Shown here: piece by piece, positions 26,278 to 33,832 of the stretch
Numbering within the stretch: the first letter of the stretch is position 1
Layout: every line of letters starts with the position of its first letter
Source: Corynebacterium tuberculostearicum SK141
Lineage (GTDB): Bacteria > Actinomycetota > Actinomycetes > Mycobacteriales > Mycobacteriaceae
DNA: 64,000 nucleotides
Reading direction: 5' to 3'
Assembly (NCBI RefSeq): GCF_000175635.1
Contig: NZ_ACVP01000003.1
Coordinates: 62,001 to 126,000, forward strand
Program-made: the position numbers and the translations under genes
Notes under the pieces: generated by a model
Told to the model about the DNA's origin: nothing
The model's database searches: none
Seen by the model: the letters and a program-made list of their open reading frames with translations, nothing else

Positions 26278-26613
26278 ATGGTTCAACAAGGCCTTTTCCT
26301 CTCTGGCAGGGTGGGAGACATCAAGTCAGAACAGGAAAAGGACCCCGACCTAAAAATTAAGCTCGGACAGAACAACGAAATCAAAATTAAAAACAAATAC
26401 GAGACGTTTTCCATCGCCAATGACATCGCCATCTCCGTGGTCTTCATCCTTGGCTCGGTGCTAACACTTGCCGGCATGTCAATGGTCGCCACCGTCTTCT
26501 ACCTTCTCGGCAGCTTGGGCATGGCAGCCCGCCCGGCCATCCGCCTGAAGCGCCGCACGCACCTGCAGCGCATTGGGGCGGATGCCAATACCGCCGAAAG
26601 CTACGACTACTAG
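26278..26613 (+). CDS. YrhK-domain membrane protein
   Basis: A 111-residue protein with a polar N-terminal half (KIKLGQNNEIKIKNKYETF) and two hydrophobic segments around VVFILGSVLTLAG and TVFYLLGSLGMAARPAIRL. This is the pattern of YrhK domains, small membrane modules of unknown function. The gene follows the SdaC-type permease by 12 nt and is probably cotranscribed. No Shine-Dalgarno is visible before the ATG, so the start may lie a little further in. Its N-terminal part is more A-rich than the neighbours. Confidence 0.65.
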   Translation: MVQQGLFLSGRVGDIKSEQEKDPDLKIKLGQNNEIKIKNKYETFSIANDIAISVVFILGSVLTLAGMSMVATVFYLLGSLGMAARPAIRLKRRTHLQRIGADANTAESYDY

Positions 26614-26703
26614 GAACAATGGGCAGACGCGGCTAACAGTAAACTTTCAGCAACTGGCAGCGACCTATCAGGCGCAATCCATTGCAGTAGCAGCCCCGTA
26701 CCC

Positions 26704-26863
26704 CATACTTAAATCATGCGTTTGAGAGAGCGCATACGAGAGAGATAGAGAGAACCCCTCAGTTTCCAGAGGGCGGCTTTAAGCCGATACATGGAAACAC
26801 CTTGTAGAGAGAGACGCCTGCGGCCCTCGGAACCATTTAGGTTCCGAGGGCCGCAGGCGTTTT
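26704..26863 (+). ncRNA. Candidate small RNA, copy A of a three-member family
   Basis: In order: a CATACT box with TTGCAG 16 nt upstream; a hairpin ATGCGTTT-GAGA-GAGCGCAT capped by a GAGA tetraloop; and a purine run AGAGAGATAGAGAGAAC. Then comes a two-part stem with TTTCCA/TGGAAA around CGGC/GCCG, and a perfect 20-bp intrinsic terminator (26814-26833 with 26841-26860) ending in TTTTA. No ORF fits. Copies B and C share the tetraloop hairpin and the purine run. The terminator also closes the convergent MFS gene. Confidence 0.6.
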
Positions 26864-26879
26864 ACACGGTTCCACGGTG

Positions 26880-28199
26880 CTACTCATGCAACTTATTCTT
26901 CTTTGAGGCGAAGAGAACCGCGATGCCGGTCACCAGTGCTGCGGCCACCAAGTAGAAAGCGGGGGCGAGCTGCAGCCCAGTGACGTCAATAAGCCACGTG
27001 GCAATCATCGGTGCGGTACCACCGAATACGGCGTTGGCGGTATTAAACGTCAGCGCGAAGCCAGACAGCCGCACATGCGTGGGGAATTGCTCGGAAAGGA
27101 AGGAGGGCAGGACGCCGTCGTTAAGCGCCAGCACCCCACCCAGGCAGACCTGGATGATAATGACGAGGAAGAGCCCGGCGCCATCGAGAAGCATGAAGGC
27201 CGGAATGATGGTCGCGCCCATGAAGGCGGCCGCGCACAGCATCGTCGTGCGGCGACCAAGACGATCCGAAAGCATGCCGGTGAGCAAGGCAAAGCCCACA
27301 TAGAATGCGGACGCCACCGAGGACGCAATAAACGCCGGCGTCGCGGCCATGCCCAGCTCCTCCGACAGGTAAGTGGGCAGGTAGGTCAAAATGACGTAGA
27401 AGCCAATGGCATTGAGCACCGCACCCGCAAAGGCAATGGCCAGGGCTTTGGGGTACTTCAGAACCTCGCGCAGCGGGGACTCCTCTGGCTCGTCCTGGTC
27501 CTCAAAGTGGGAGGACTCTTCCGTGTTGCGGCGAATCCACAGGCCGTATAGACCCAAAGGCAGCGCAATCAGGAATGGCACGCGCCAGCCCCAGGAATCC
27601 AGGGCGGCATCATCAAGCACACCCGTCAGCAATGCCGCAATGAGCGAGCCCAAGAGCAAGCCCGAGGCCGTCGCGGACGGCACCACCGCCGAATAGATGC
27701 CACGCTTGCCGGCCGGGGCAATCTCAGCCAGGTGCGTGGCCGCGCCCGCATACTCACCGGCTGCGGAAAAGCCCTGCACCATGCGGCACAGCAATAGCAA
27801 GATGGAGGCGGCAAAGCCGATGGTGGCATAGCCCGGCAGGAAACCAATGCACGCTGTTGCCACCGACATCATCACAATAGACACCGTCAGTGTATGGATG
27901 CGCCCGTATTTATCACCAAAGTGGCCCCACACGATGCCACCCACCGGCCGCACCAGGAACGACAGCGCGAAGAGCGCAAACGTCATAATCAGCGCGCGGC
28001 GTCCTTCCATCTCTGGAAAGAACACCCGGGAGATAATCGCGGACATGTAAATATAGGCCGCATAGTCGAACCACTCGATGAAGGTGCCAATAAACGCCGC
28101 CTTAATGGCCGAGCGATGTTGGTGCCTGGTTTCCCCCGTATCCTCGACCTGCGCCGCCGCGGCGTCACTGGCTGGGGGTTGGGCTGTGAGAGGAGACAT
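26880..28199 (-). CDS. MFS transporter of the metabolite:H+ symporter (ProP-like) family
   Basis: A 439-residue, twelve-segment transporter. MHS-family signatures are GTFIEWFDYAAY in segment 1 and RPVGGIVWGHFGDKYGR between segments 2 and 3, with GMLSDRLGRRT in the matching C-terminal half. Relatives carry proline/betaine, citrate, alpha-ketoglutarate or shikimate, so the substrate stays open. The start ATG at 28199 is chosen over a GTG at 28208 because CGAGG then lies about 8 nt upstream. It ends against the terminator of candidate RNA copy A. Confidence 0.87.
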   Translation of the reverse strand: MSPLTAQPPASDAAAAQVEDTGETRHQHRSAIKAAFIGTFIEWFDYAAYIYMSAIISRVFFPEMEGRRALIMTFALFALSFLVRPVGGIVWGHFGDKYGRIHTLTVSIVMMSVATACIGFLPGYATIGFAASILLLLCRMVQGFSAAGEYAGAATHLAEIAPAGKRGIYSAVVPSATASGLLLGSLIAALLTGVLDDAALDSWGWRVPFLIALPLGLYGLWIRRNTEESSHFEDQDEPEESPLREVLKYPKALAIAFAGAVLNAIGFYVILTYLPTYLSEELGMAATPAFIASSVASAFYVGFALLTGMLSDRLGRRTTMLCAAAFMGATIIPAFMLLDGAGLFLVIIIQVCLGGVLALNDGVLPSFLSEQFPTHVRLSGFALTFNTANAVFGGTAPMIATWLIDVTGLQLAPAFYLVAAALVTGIAVLFASKKNKLHE

Positions 28200-28421
28200 G
28201 CTCCTCACCTCGATTCTGTAGCTCTACAAGCAGGTGAAACGGCGCAGCCTGACTGCGCACATATCTTCCACCCTACAGAAACACACTATGTTCTACGTCA
28301 CTTGCGCGCTTCAATGTTGCACACCTCTACCACTGCCCCGCTTTCCGACGCCCTCCCCACCCAATTCCCAGCCACTAACAGCAACCCAACAGCCGGACCC
28401 CATGGCCGCTACAGCCCAGTG
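28200..28421. other. Upstream region of the MHS transporter gene
   Basis: Together with candidate RNA copy B this is a 398-base gap without a gene between two minus-strand transporter genes. It should hold the MFS promoter. It contains one copy of the repeated 11-base word at 28340-28350. Confidence 0.5.
28340..28350 (-). repeat. Intergenic copy of repeated word CGTCGGAAAGC
   Basis: On the minus strand reads CGTCGGAAAGC followed by GGGGCA and preceded by a GGAGGG-type run. It matches the extended copies at 30283 and 31704; see the finding on the 14-copy word. Confidence 0.6.
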
Positions 28422-28578
28422 CCCCATACTGAGATTGTGCGTTTGAGAGAGCGCATATGAGAGAGATAGAGAGAACCCCTGCAGTTTCCACAGGGCGGCA
28501 GCTGCCGATACATGGAAACGACATGAGAGACGCCTGTGGCCCCCAGCTCCGAAAGGAACCGGGGGCCACAGGCGTTTC
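28422..28578 (+). ncRNA. Candidate small RNA, copy B of a three-member family
   Basis: It repeats copy A nearly base for base from CCCCATACT through the GAGA-capped hairpin, the AGAGAGATAGAGAGAACCCC run and the TTTCCA/TGGAAA stem. The inner stem arms differ in sequence (GGCAGCTGCC) but still pair. The terminator stem ACGCCTGTGGCCCCC/complement (28530-28575) also differs at paired positions from copy A. It lies between convergent transcripts and no ORF fits. Confidence 0.6.
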
Positions 28579-28597
28579 CCTAGCTAGAGTCTAGGCA

Positions 28598-29908
28598 TCA
28601 TGTGGAAGAAGGCCGTTGCGGAAGCTTTTTATCAAAATCAATGAGGCGCCCCAAGGCCCAATCCTTATCAGTAAGCAAGCGAGAAAACACCAAACCGGCA
28701 CCAATAGATCCAACTACCATCATTCCAGTTGCCACATTGGCCAACGCTTGATCCATCTGACCATCGTTCAAATAAAACACCGCCCGGAACATTGTCACCC
28801 CTGGGATCATAATCACCGCGGCCGGAACGGTGGTTGTAATACGAGGAAGACGCGCCCTTTTAGAAGCTACTGCCCCCAGCAACCCGATGATTAATCCACC
28901 CACAAAGGCTGCAAAGAAAATGGTTGTTCCCGCGTGAATTAGAATCAAACGAAGCTCATTTGCCACGGTTCCAACGCACGCCGCTACTAAGACCATGCGG
29001 CGAGAAGAGTTAAAAAGAAAAGCAAACCCAGCAATGCCCAGAAAACTTGCCAGCGGCGCCAACAGAAACCATTGCATATCCTGTGCAGGTGCAGGCGGGT
29101 CGGGGCTAAGTTTAGTCAGCCAGCTAACCATAGAGACCGTGAAAGCGGCCGTAAATATAACGGTAAAAGCATACCCCAGCCTGACAATACCCGCATCAAG
29201 ATCAAATCGCGCTATGTCAATCAAAGCAGAGAAAAGTGGAAACCCGGGAATCAGGAATAAAACGGCCGCCACAAAACCCGAGGACAGTTCACTCGGTTCC
29301 ACCGAGCCTATAGCCCCGAAAAATTCCGTCAACAAGAAGAAAACTATGCTTGCCGTCGCACCACCAGCAATCACTCCTCCAATTTGATGAACGTGACGGT
29401 GGAGAACTGTATAACGAACAAACTGGCCGGCAAACGCCGCCAAAGCAACCAACCCCACTGCTTCCAGCGGGAAAAAATTAAGATACGCAAACGCCGCACA
29501 TGCGATCGCGGCAGCGAAAGAAAGAGTTAGACCGCCCCAGCGCTTTTTGACATTATGCTCAATAGTATCCAGCATCGCCGCTAATTCCTGAGCGGTGATC
29601 CCTGCGTAGAGGCGATTGTGGGTTAAATCTTCCAAAGCTTCAATCCGAGAGGCATCAACTGCAGGCGAATGTTGCCGAGCAATGACCGTCCGGAAGTATT
29701 CGCCGCGGTGAAACGTACAGGTAATCTGCGTCAGACCCACTGTGGCATCTAGATGGTCAAACCCCAATGCTCGCGCACTCCGTTTCATCCCTCTAAGTAC
29801 GCGATAACCAGAGGTGCCGGCACCCATTAGGAGCATTCCCACCCGCAATACAACGTCCGCCTCGACGCCCATTTGCCGATGCATCTCTGGATCAAATTGT
29901 TGTGCCAT
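28598..29908 (-). CDS. ThrE-like threonine/serine exporter family protein
   Basis: A 436-residue membrane protein with an N-terminal ThrP-like cytoplasmic domain (LRVGMLLMGAGTSGYRVLRGM, then FHRGEYFRT) followed by about ten hydrophobic segments. ThrE of C. glutamicum exports threonine and serine. The start at ATG 29908 has a strong GAGGAGGAG. The gene and its upstream region are visibly more A/T-rich than the flanking genes, with more AAA, AAT and ATA codons, so recent acquisition is possible. It shares the gap with candidate RNAs B and C. Confidence 0.85.
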   Translation of the reverse strand: MAQQFDPEMHRQMGVEADVVLRVGMLLMGAGTSGYRVLRGMKRSARALGFDHLDATVGLTQITCTFHRGEYFRTVIARQHSPAVDASRIEALEDLTHNRLYAGITAQELAAMLDTIEHNVKKRWGGLTLSFAAAIACAAFAYLNFFPLEAVGLVALAAFAGQFVRYTVLHRHVHQIGGVIAGGATASIVFFLLTEFFGAIGSVEPSELSSGFVAAVLFLIPGFPLFSALIDIARFDLDAGIVRLGYAFTVIFTAAFTVSMVSWLTKLSPDPPAPAQDMQWFLLAPLASFLGIAGFAFLFNSSRRMVLVAACVGTVANELRLILIHAGTTIFFAAFVGGLIIGLLGAVASKRARLPRITTTVPAAVIMIPGVTMFRAVFYLNDGQMDQALANVATGMMVVGSIGAGLVFSRLLTDKDWALGRLIDFDKKLPQRPSST

Positions 29909-29994
29909 ATCTCCTCCTCTGACATTGCTCTTGGCGCACAATTAAAGACTTATCGACCCCAACCCGATAGCGCGCTTGTAGCATTCCTAGAATC

Positions 29995-30075
29995 TTACGC
30001 AAAAGAAGCCTCTTGTGAATCATGTTCAGCAATCCAAAAGCCTCCACCTTTATACCCGTAAGCTGATTGAGCCAT
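29995..30075 (-). CDS. Possible small ORF with strong Shine-Dalgarno (26 aa)
   Basis: The frame begins ATG at 30075 with GGAGGG about 5 nt upstream and encodes a 26-residue peptide starting MAQSAYGYKGGGFWIAEH and ending in EASFA. It is unusually rich in Gly and aromatic residues for random sequence. It lies 87 nt before the ThrE-like start on the same strand, so it could be a leader peptide, a small protein, or the remnant of a longer gene. Only the ribosome site and the composition support it. Confidence 0.4.
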   Translation of the reverse strand: MAQSAYGYKGGGFWIAEHDSQEASFA

Positions 30076-30149
30076 TTTTACCCTCCGCCAAATGATTGCC
30101 ACAATATTCACAGACAAATACCAGACCTATGGCAGCCTAGCGCGTTATC

Positions 30150-30245
30150 TTTAATTTACGTGTTCGAGAGAACGCAAGAGAGATAGAGAGAACCAGTTCC
30201 AGCGCCCTGTGGCCCCAAGCGAGGCCCGGGCGTTGGAGCTGTTTT
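30150..30245 (+). ncRNA. Candidate small RNA, copy C (shorter) of a three-member family
   Basis: It keeps the GAGA-capped hairpin in a changed but paired form (GTGTTC-GAGA-GAACGC), then the same purine run AGAGAGATAGAGAGAACC. It lacks the middle stem and goes straight into a terminator-like hairpin (30195-30207 with 30228-30240) followed by GTTTT. The base changes in the tetraloop stem preserve pairing. Confidence 0.5.
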
Positions 30246-30282
30246 AGGGGTCTGCAGGTTGGGGCGTGGAGGAAGGAGAAGA

Positions 30283-30293
30283 CGTCGGAAAGC
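30283..30293 (+). repeat. Intergenic copy of repeated word CGTCGGAAAGC
   Basis: Preceded by GGAGGAAGG and followed by GGTGCAT, nearly the same context as the copy at 31704 and the inverse copy at 28340. Confidence 0.6.
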
Positions 30294-30419
30294 GGTGCAT
30301 GCCTCAGATTCGCGGTTATTGATCCTGCGGACTACTCCCCCGCCACCTCATACAGCGCGCATGCCAAAAGGAATGGCCGCACGCACCATGGGACCGTGCG
30401 GCCGAATGCTGCGTATCGG

Positions 30420-31637
30420 TTAGCTGTTTCCTAGGTAGCTCATCGCAGCAGCGATAAGGGCTTCGGTGCCGGTGAGCAGGGTGGGCTGGAGTAGCGGGGC
30501 GAAGTGAGGGCTGTGGCTGGGGATATCCTTTTCTTCTTCGCGGCCGGAAAATACCCAGAAGCAGTAGGGAACGCCGAAGGCGCGGGCAATGGTGGAAAAA
30601 TCCTCCGAGGCGGTGAGGGGCTCGGCATCAAGGACGCGGTCGGTGCCGAAGTAGGACACAAAGGCTTCCTTAAGGCGTTCCGTGGTGTCCTCATCGTTGC
30701 TGGTAAGCGGGTAGGAATCGTGATAAGTGAACTCGGCCGGCTGCGGACTGCCGGCAGCCTGACACTCGGCATTGACAATGCGCTCGATGGCGCCGGTGAT
30801 TTTATCGCGTACCTGCTCGCTATAAGCGCGCACATTGATTTTCAGGTTGGCCTCGAAGGGGATGATATTGGCCTTCGAGCCGGCGTTGATGGCTCCCACG
30901 GTCAGCACGCCGAATTCGGATGGGTTGAGTTCGCGGGAGATGACCGTCTGTAAACGCATGACGATGGCGCTGGCCAGTACCACGGGGTCAACGCTGAGGT
31001 GCGGCATGGAGCCATGCGAGCCTTGGCCATAAACCTTGACGTCCATGCTGACTGCGGTGGACATGAAAGGACCGGAGGCCAGCGCCACGGTGCCGGCGGG
31101 AAAGTTGCTGGCAAAGACGTGTTGCCCAAGTACTACGTCGGGCGTGGCGACCTTGTCCACAAGTCCGTCATCCACCATGGACTGGGCACCGGCGGCAATC
31201 TCCTCGCCCGGCTGGAAAATGAGCTGTAGGGTGCCGGACCACTGGTCAGTGGCCTGCCCCATGAGCGCGCCCATGCCCAGCAGGCTGGCCACGTGGGAAT
31301 CGTGGCCGCAGGCGTGCATGACGGGGACCGTGTTTCCTTCCTGGTCAACGGCGCTATCGGTAGAGGCGTAATCCAGGCCGGTGTCCTCCTTAACCGGTAG
31401 GCCATCGAAATCCGCGCGCAGCATGACGGTAGGCCCGGCACCGTTTTCCAAGACTCCGACCACGCCGCCGCCTACTTCAATGTGGTGGAAGCCGAGATCG
31501 GCAAGTTTGTCCTTGATAACGCCCAGCGTGCGCTCCTCCTGCATGGATAGCTCCGGGTGCTGGTGCAGATCCTTATACAGCGGCTCCTGCCAATCCTTGA
31601 CGGAGTCATAGTTGCTGCAAACGGTACGGACAGACAT
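30420..31637 (-). CDS. M20-family amidohydrolase/aminoacylase
   Basis: A 405-residue zinc-dependent amidohydrolase of the M20D type, acting on N-acyl amino acids or similar amides. Visible motifs are LHQHPELSMQEERT near the N-terminus, LRADFDGLPVKED, the metal-site MHACGHDSHVA near residue 115, and FQPGEEIAAGAQ near 150, with a dimerisation insert after that. In skin corynebacteria a relative (AgaA) releases odorants from N-acyl-glutamine; membership of that subgroup cannot be decided here. It stands alone with the start at ATG 31637 behind AGGAGG. Confidence 0.87.
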   Translation of the reverse strand: MSVRTVCSNYDSVKDWQEPLYKDLHQHPELSMQEERTLGVIKDKLADLGFHHIEVGGGVVGVLENGAGPTVMLRADFDGLPVKEDTGLDYASTDSAVDQEGNTVPVMHACGHDSHVASLLGMGALMGQATDQWSGTLQLIFQPGEEIAAGAQSMVDDGLVDKVATPDVVLGQHVFASNFPAGTVALASGPFMSTAVSMDVKVYGQGSHGSMPHLSVDPVVLASAIVMRLQTVISRELNPSEFGVLTVGAINAGSKANIIPFEANLKINVRAYSEQVRDKITGAIERIVNAECQAAGSPQPAEFTYHDSYPLTSNDEDTTERLKEAFVSYFGTDRVLDAEPLTASEDFSTIARAFGVPYCFWVFSGREEEKDIPSHSPHFAPLLQPTLLTGTEALIAAAMSYLGNS

Positions 31638-31703
31638 TGCTTCCTCCTAGTGGGGTCGCGGTGGATTGTGGGGGCCAGTGTAGTGGGGTGGGAGGAAGGT
31701 GGG

Positions 31704-31714
31704 CGTCGGCAAGC
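31704..31714 (+). repeat. Intergenic copy of repeated word CGTCGGCAAGC
   Basis: Context GGAGGAAGG upstream and GGGGCAT downstream, matching the intergenic copies at 28340 and 30283. Confidence 0.6.
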
Positions 31715-31885
31715 GGGGCATCTTTGTAATGCCGGACATAGTTTGGCGGTGGAGCGACCAGCGCCATAGTGTGTTGCGCTGCGGCTTTATAGAATCTTTG
31801 ATGACGCGTCCACCTTTAACTCATCGGCTTCTTATTATTCATCAGAAGTTTGTTTTCTGTGTAGCTGGGTGTCACCTAACCGCCC

Positions 31886-31898
31886 TAGATTGACCGAG
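31886..31898 (+). promoter_or_regulatory. Leaderless promoter of the ugp operon
   Basis: TAGATT (31886-31891) is followed by 6 nt and the GTG start at 31898. There is no Shine-Dalgarno. The 260-base gap upstream should also hold control sites; C. glutamicum ugp genes respond to phosphate through PhoR, but I cannot define a PhoR box here. Confidence 0.55.
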
Positions 31899-32878
31899 TG
31901 ACTTTTCAGGAAGACTCTCCCGGTGCCGGTGGCGCCGGCACTACAACCGCATCTCCCGCACGCGCGGAAAGCCCCGGTGATTCCGCGGCGCTTGTCCGCA
32001 AGGCCAAGCGCAACCGCCATAAAGAATGGTTGCTGGCCGCGGCGCTCTTAGCGCCGAACCTTATCTTGCTGGCCGTCTTTACCTACCGGCCGCTGCTGGA
32101 CAATATCCGCCTTTCCTTTTTCAATTGGAATATCTCCAGCCCCAACTCCACCTTCGTGGGCTTGGATAACTATGTGGAGTGGTTTAGCCGCGATGACACG
32201 AAGACCATCGTGCTCAACACCCTGGTCTTTACCTTCTTTGCGGTGATTGGCTCCATGGTTATCGGCCTAGCGCTGGCCTTGCTGCTGAACCAAAACATTA
32301 AGGGCCGCAACTTTGCGCGCTCGGTGGTCTTTGCCCCCTATGCCATCTCCGGCGCGGCCATTGGCATTGCCTTCCAATTCGTCTTCGACCCCAACTTTGG
32401 CCTCATCCAGGAAATCCTGGGCTGGTTCGGTGTGGACTCCCCCAACTTCTACGCCGTACCGGGCTGGGCCATGTTCATGGTGACCTTTACCTTTGTGTGG
32501 AAAAACCTGGGTTATACCTTCGTCATCTACTTGGCGGCGCTGCAGGGCCTGGACAAGGAATTGGATGAAGCTGCCGCTATCGACGGCACCGGCCGCTGGC
32601 GCAAATTCTGGCGCGTGACCATGCCGCAGCTGCGCAATACCACCTTCTTCCTGTCCATTACGGTGCTGCTTAATTCCGTGCAGGTCTTCGACATCATCAA
32701 CGTCATGACCCGCGGCGGCCCGCAGGGCAATGGCACGCAGACGCTGGTCTTTCAGATCTACAACGAGACCTTCGTCAACTTCCGCGCCGGCTACGGTGCG
32801 ACTGCCGCCACCATCTTGTTCCTCATCCTGCTCATCATCACCCTGATCCAGGTCCGCATCATGGATAAGCGAGGTTAA
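31898..32878 (+). CDS. ugpA: ABC transporter permease, UgpA-like
   Basis: A 326-residue inner membrane permease, first gene of a four-gene ABC import operon in the C. glutamicum order ugpA-E-B-C. A Gly/Ala-rich N-terminal tail precedes six hydrophobic segments. The EAA loop that docks on the ATPase reads EAAAIDGTG near residue 228. By gene order the substrate is probably sn-glycerol 3-phosphate or its diesters; other sugars are possible because the family is broad. The GTG start fits a leaderless transcript. Confidence 0.82.
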   Translation: MTFQEDSPGAGGAGTTTASPARAESPGDSAALVRKAKRNRHKEWLLAAALLAPNLILLAVFTYRPLLDNIRLSFFNWNISSPNSTFVGLDNYVEWFSRDDTKTIVLNTLVFTFFAVIGSMVIGLALALLLNQNIKGRNFARSVVFAPYAISGAAIGIAFQFVFDPNFGLIQEILGWFGVDSPNFYAVPGWAMFMVTFTFVWKNLGYTFVIYLAALQGLDKELDEAAAIDGTGRWRKFWRVTMPQLRNTTFFLSITVLLNSVQVFDIINVMTRGGPQGNGTQTLVFQIYNETFVNFRAGYGATAATILFLILLIITLIQVRIMDKRG

Positions 32879-32884
32879 CCCAAC

Positions 32885-33751
32885 ATGGCTACTTCTACCC
32901 TTCACATGGTCACGGATGAATCTCCCACCGCCCGCCGCGCTAAGCTCATCGGCGGCTACCTGGGCATCCTAGCGGTCCTGCTGCTCATTGGCCTGCCGCT
33001 GTTTTGGATCCTGATGACCTCGTTTAAGGCCAAGGGCGATATTTATACCGACCCGGTCAATTGGCTTCCGCCGGTGTGGGAGACCGAGAACTACTCCGAT
33101 GCCACCACCCGTGTGCCGTTCTGGACCTACCTGCGCAACTCGGTGTTCATTACCGCGGTGCTGTCCATCATCAAGATTGTGCTGGGTGTCATCTCCGCCT
33201 ATGCGCTGGCTATCCTGCGCTTCCCGGGTCGCCACCTGGTATTCCTGCTGGTCATTTCCTCGCTCATGGTGCCGAGTGAAATCACCGTCATTTCCAACTA
33301 CGCCCTGGTCAATTCCTTGGGCTGGCGCAATACCTTCGTGGGCATTATCGTGCCGCTGGCCGGTGTGGCCTTCGGTACCTTCTTGATGCGCAACCACTTT
33401 TTGTCCCTGCCCTATGAGCTGGTGGAAGCCGCCCGCATGGACGGTGCTGGTCCCATCCGCCTGCTGACCAAGGTGCTCCTGCCGGTCTCGTGGCCCACGC
33501 TGACCGCATTTTCCGTCATCACCATGGTCAATGAATGGAATACCTACCTGTGGCCCTTCCTCATGGCGGATACAGAGGACGTCGCCCCGCTGCAGGTGGG
33601 CCTGACCATGCTGCAAAACAACGATGGCGTGACCAACTGGGGCCCGGTCATGGCCGCCACCATCCTCACCATCATCCCGATGGTCATCATCTTCCTAGCC
33701 TTGCAAAAGTACATGATTCAAGGCCTCACCACTGGCGCCGTGAAGGGTTAG
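32885..33751 (+). CDS. ugpE: ABC transporter permease, UgpE-like
   Basis: A 288-residue second permease of the operon, 6 nt after ugpA. It has six hydrophobic segments, the MalG-type PLFWILMTSFK opening and the EAA loop VEAARMDGAG near residue 185. It pairs with UgpA to form the channel. The ATG at 32885 follows directly and is probably translated through coupling. Confidence 0.85.
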   Translation: MATSTLHMVTDESPTARRAKLIGGYLGILAVLLLIGLPLFWILMTSFKAKGDIYTDPVNWLPPVWETENYSDATTRVPFWTYLRNSVFITAVLSIIKIVLGVISAYALAILRFPGRHLVFLLVISSLMVPSEITVISNYALVNSLGWRNTFVGIIVPLAGVAFGTFLMRNHFLSLPYELVEAARMDGAGPIRLLTKVLLPVSWPTLTAFSVITMVNEWNTYLWPFLMADTEDVAPLQVGLTMLQNNDGVTNWGPVMAATILTIIPMVIIFLALQKYMIQGLTTGAVKG

Positions 33752-33832
33752 AAGGCTTCTTCCCCACCCACGCTCGCCGTTTCCGCTTGCTTTATTTTCC
33801 ACCCCTTAACCACGCTTTTTAAGGAGAACTAC

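Larger units (their letters stand above)
29909..30419. other. Gap between ThrE-like and amidohydrolase genes
   Basis: About 510 bases. It holds a possible 26-residue ORF (29995-30075, minus strand), candidate RNA copy C (30150-30245) and a copy of the repeated 11-base word at 30283. Nothing else is recognised. Confidence 0.5.

Noticed and set aside
26704..26863. T-box or known metabolite riboswitch
   Set aside because: No TGG(N)ACC T-box sequence is present and the element does not precede a gene in its own direction.
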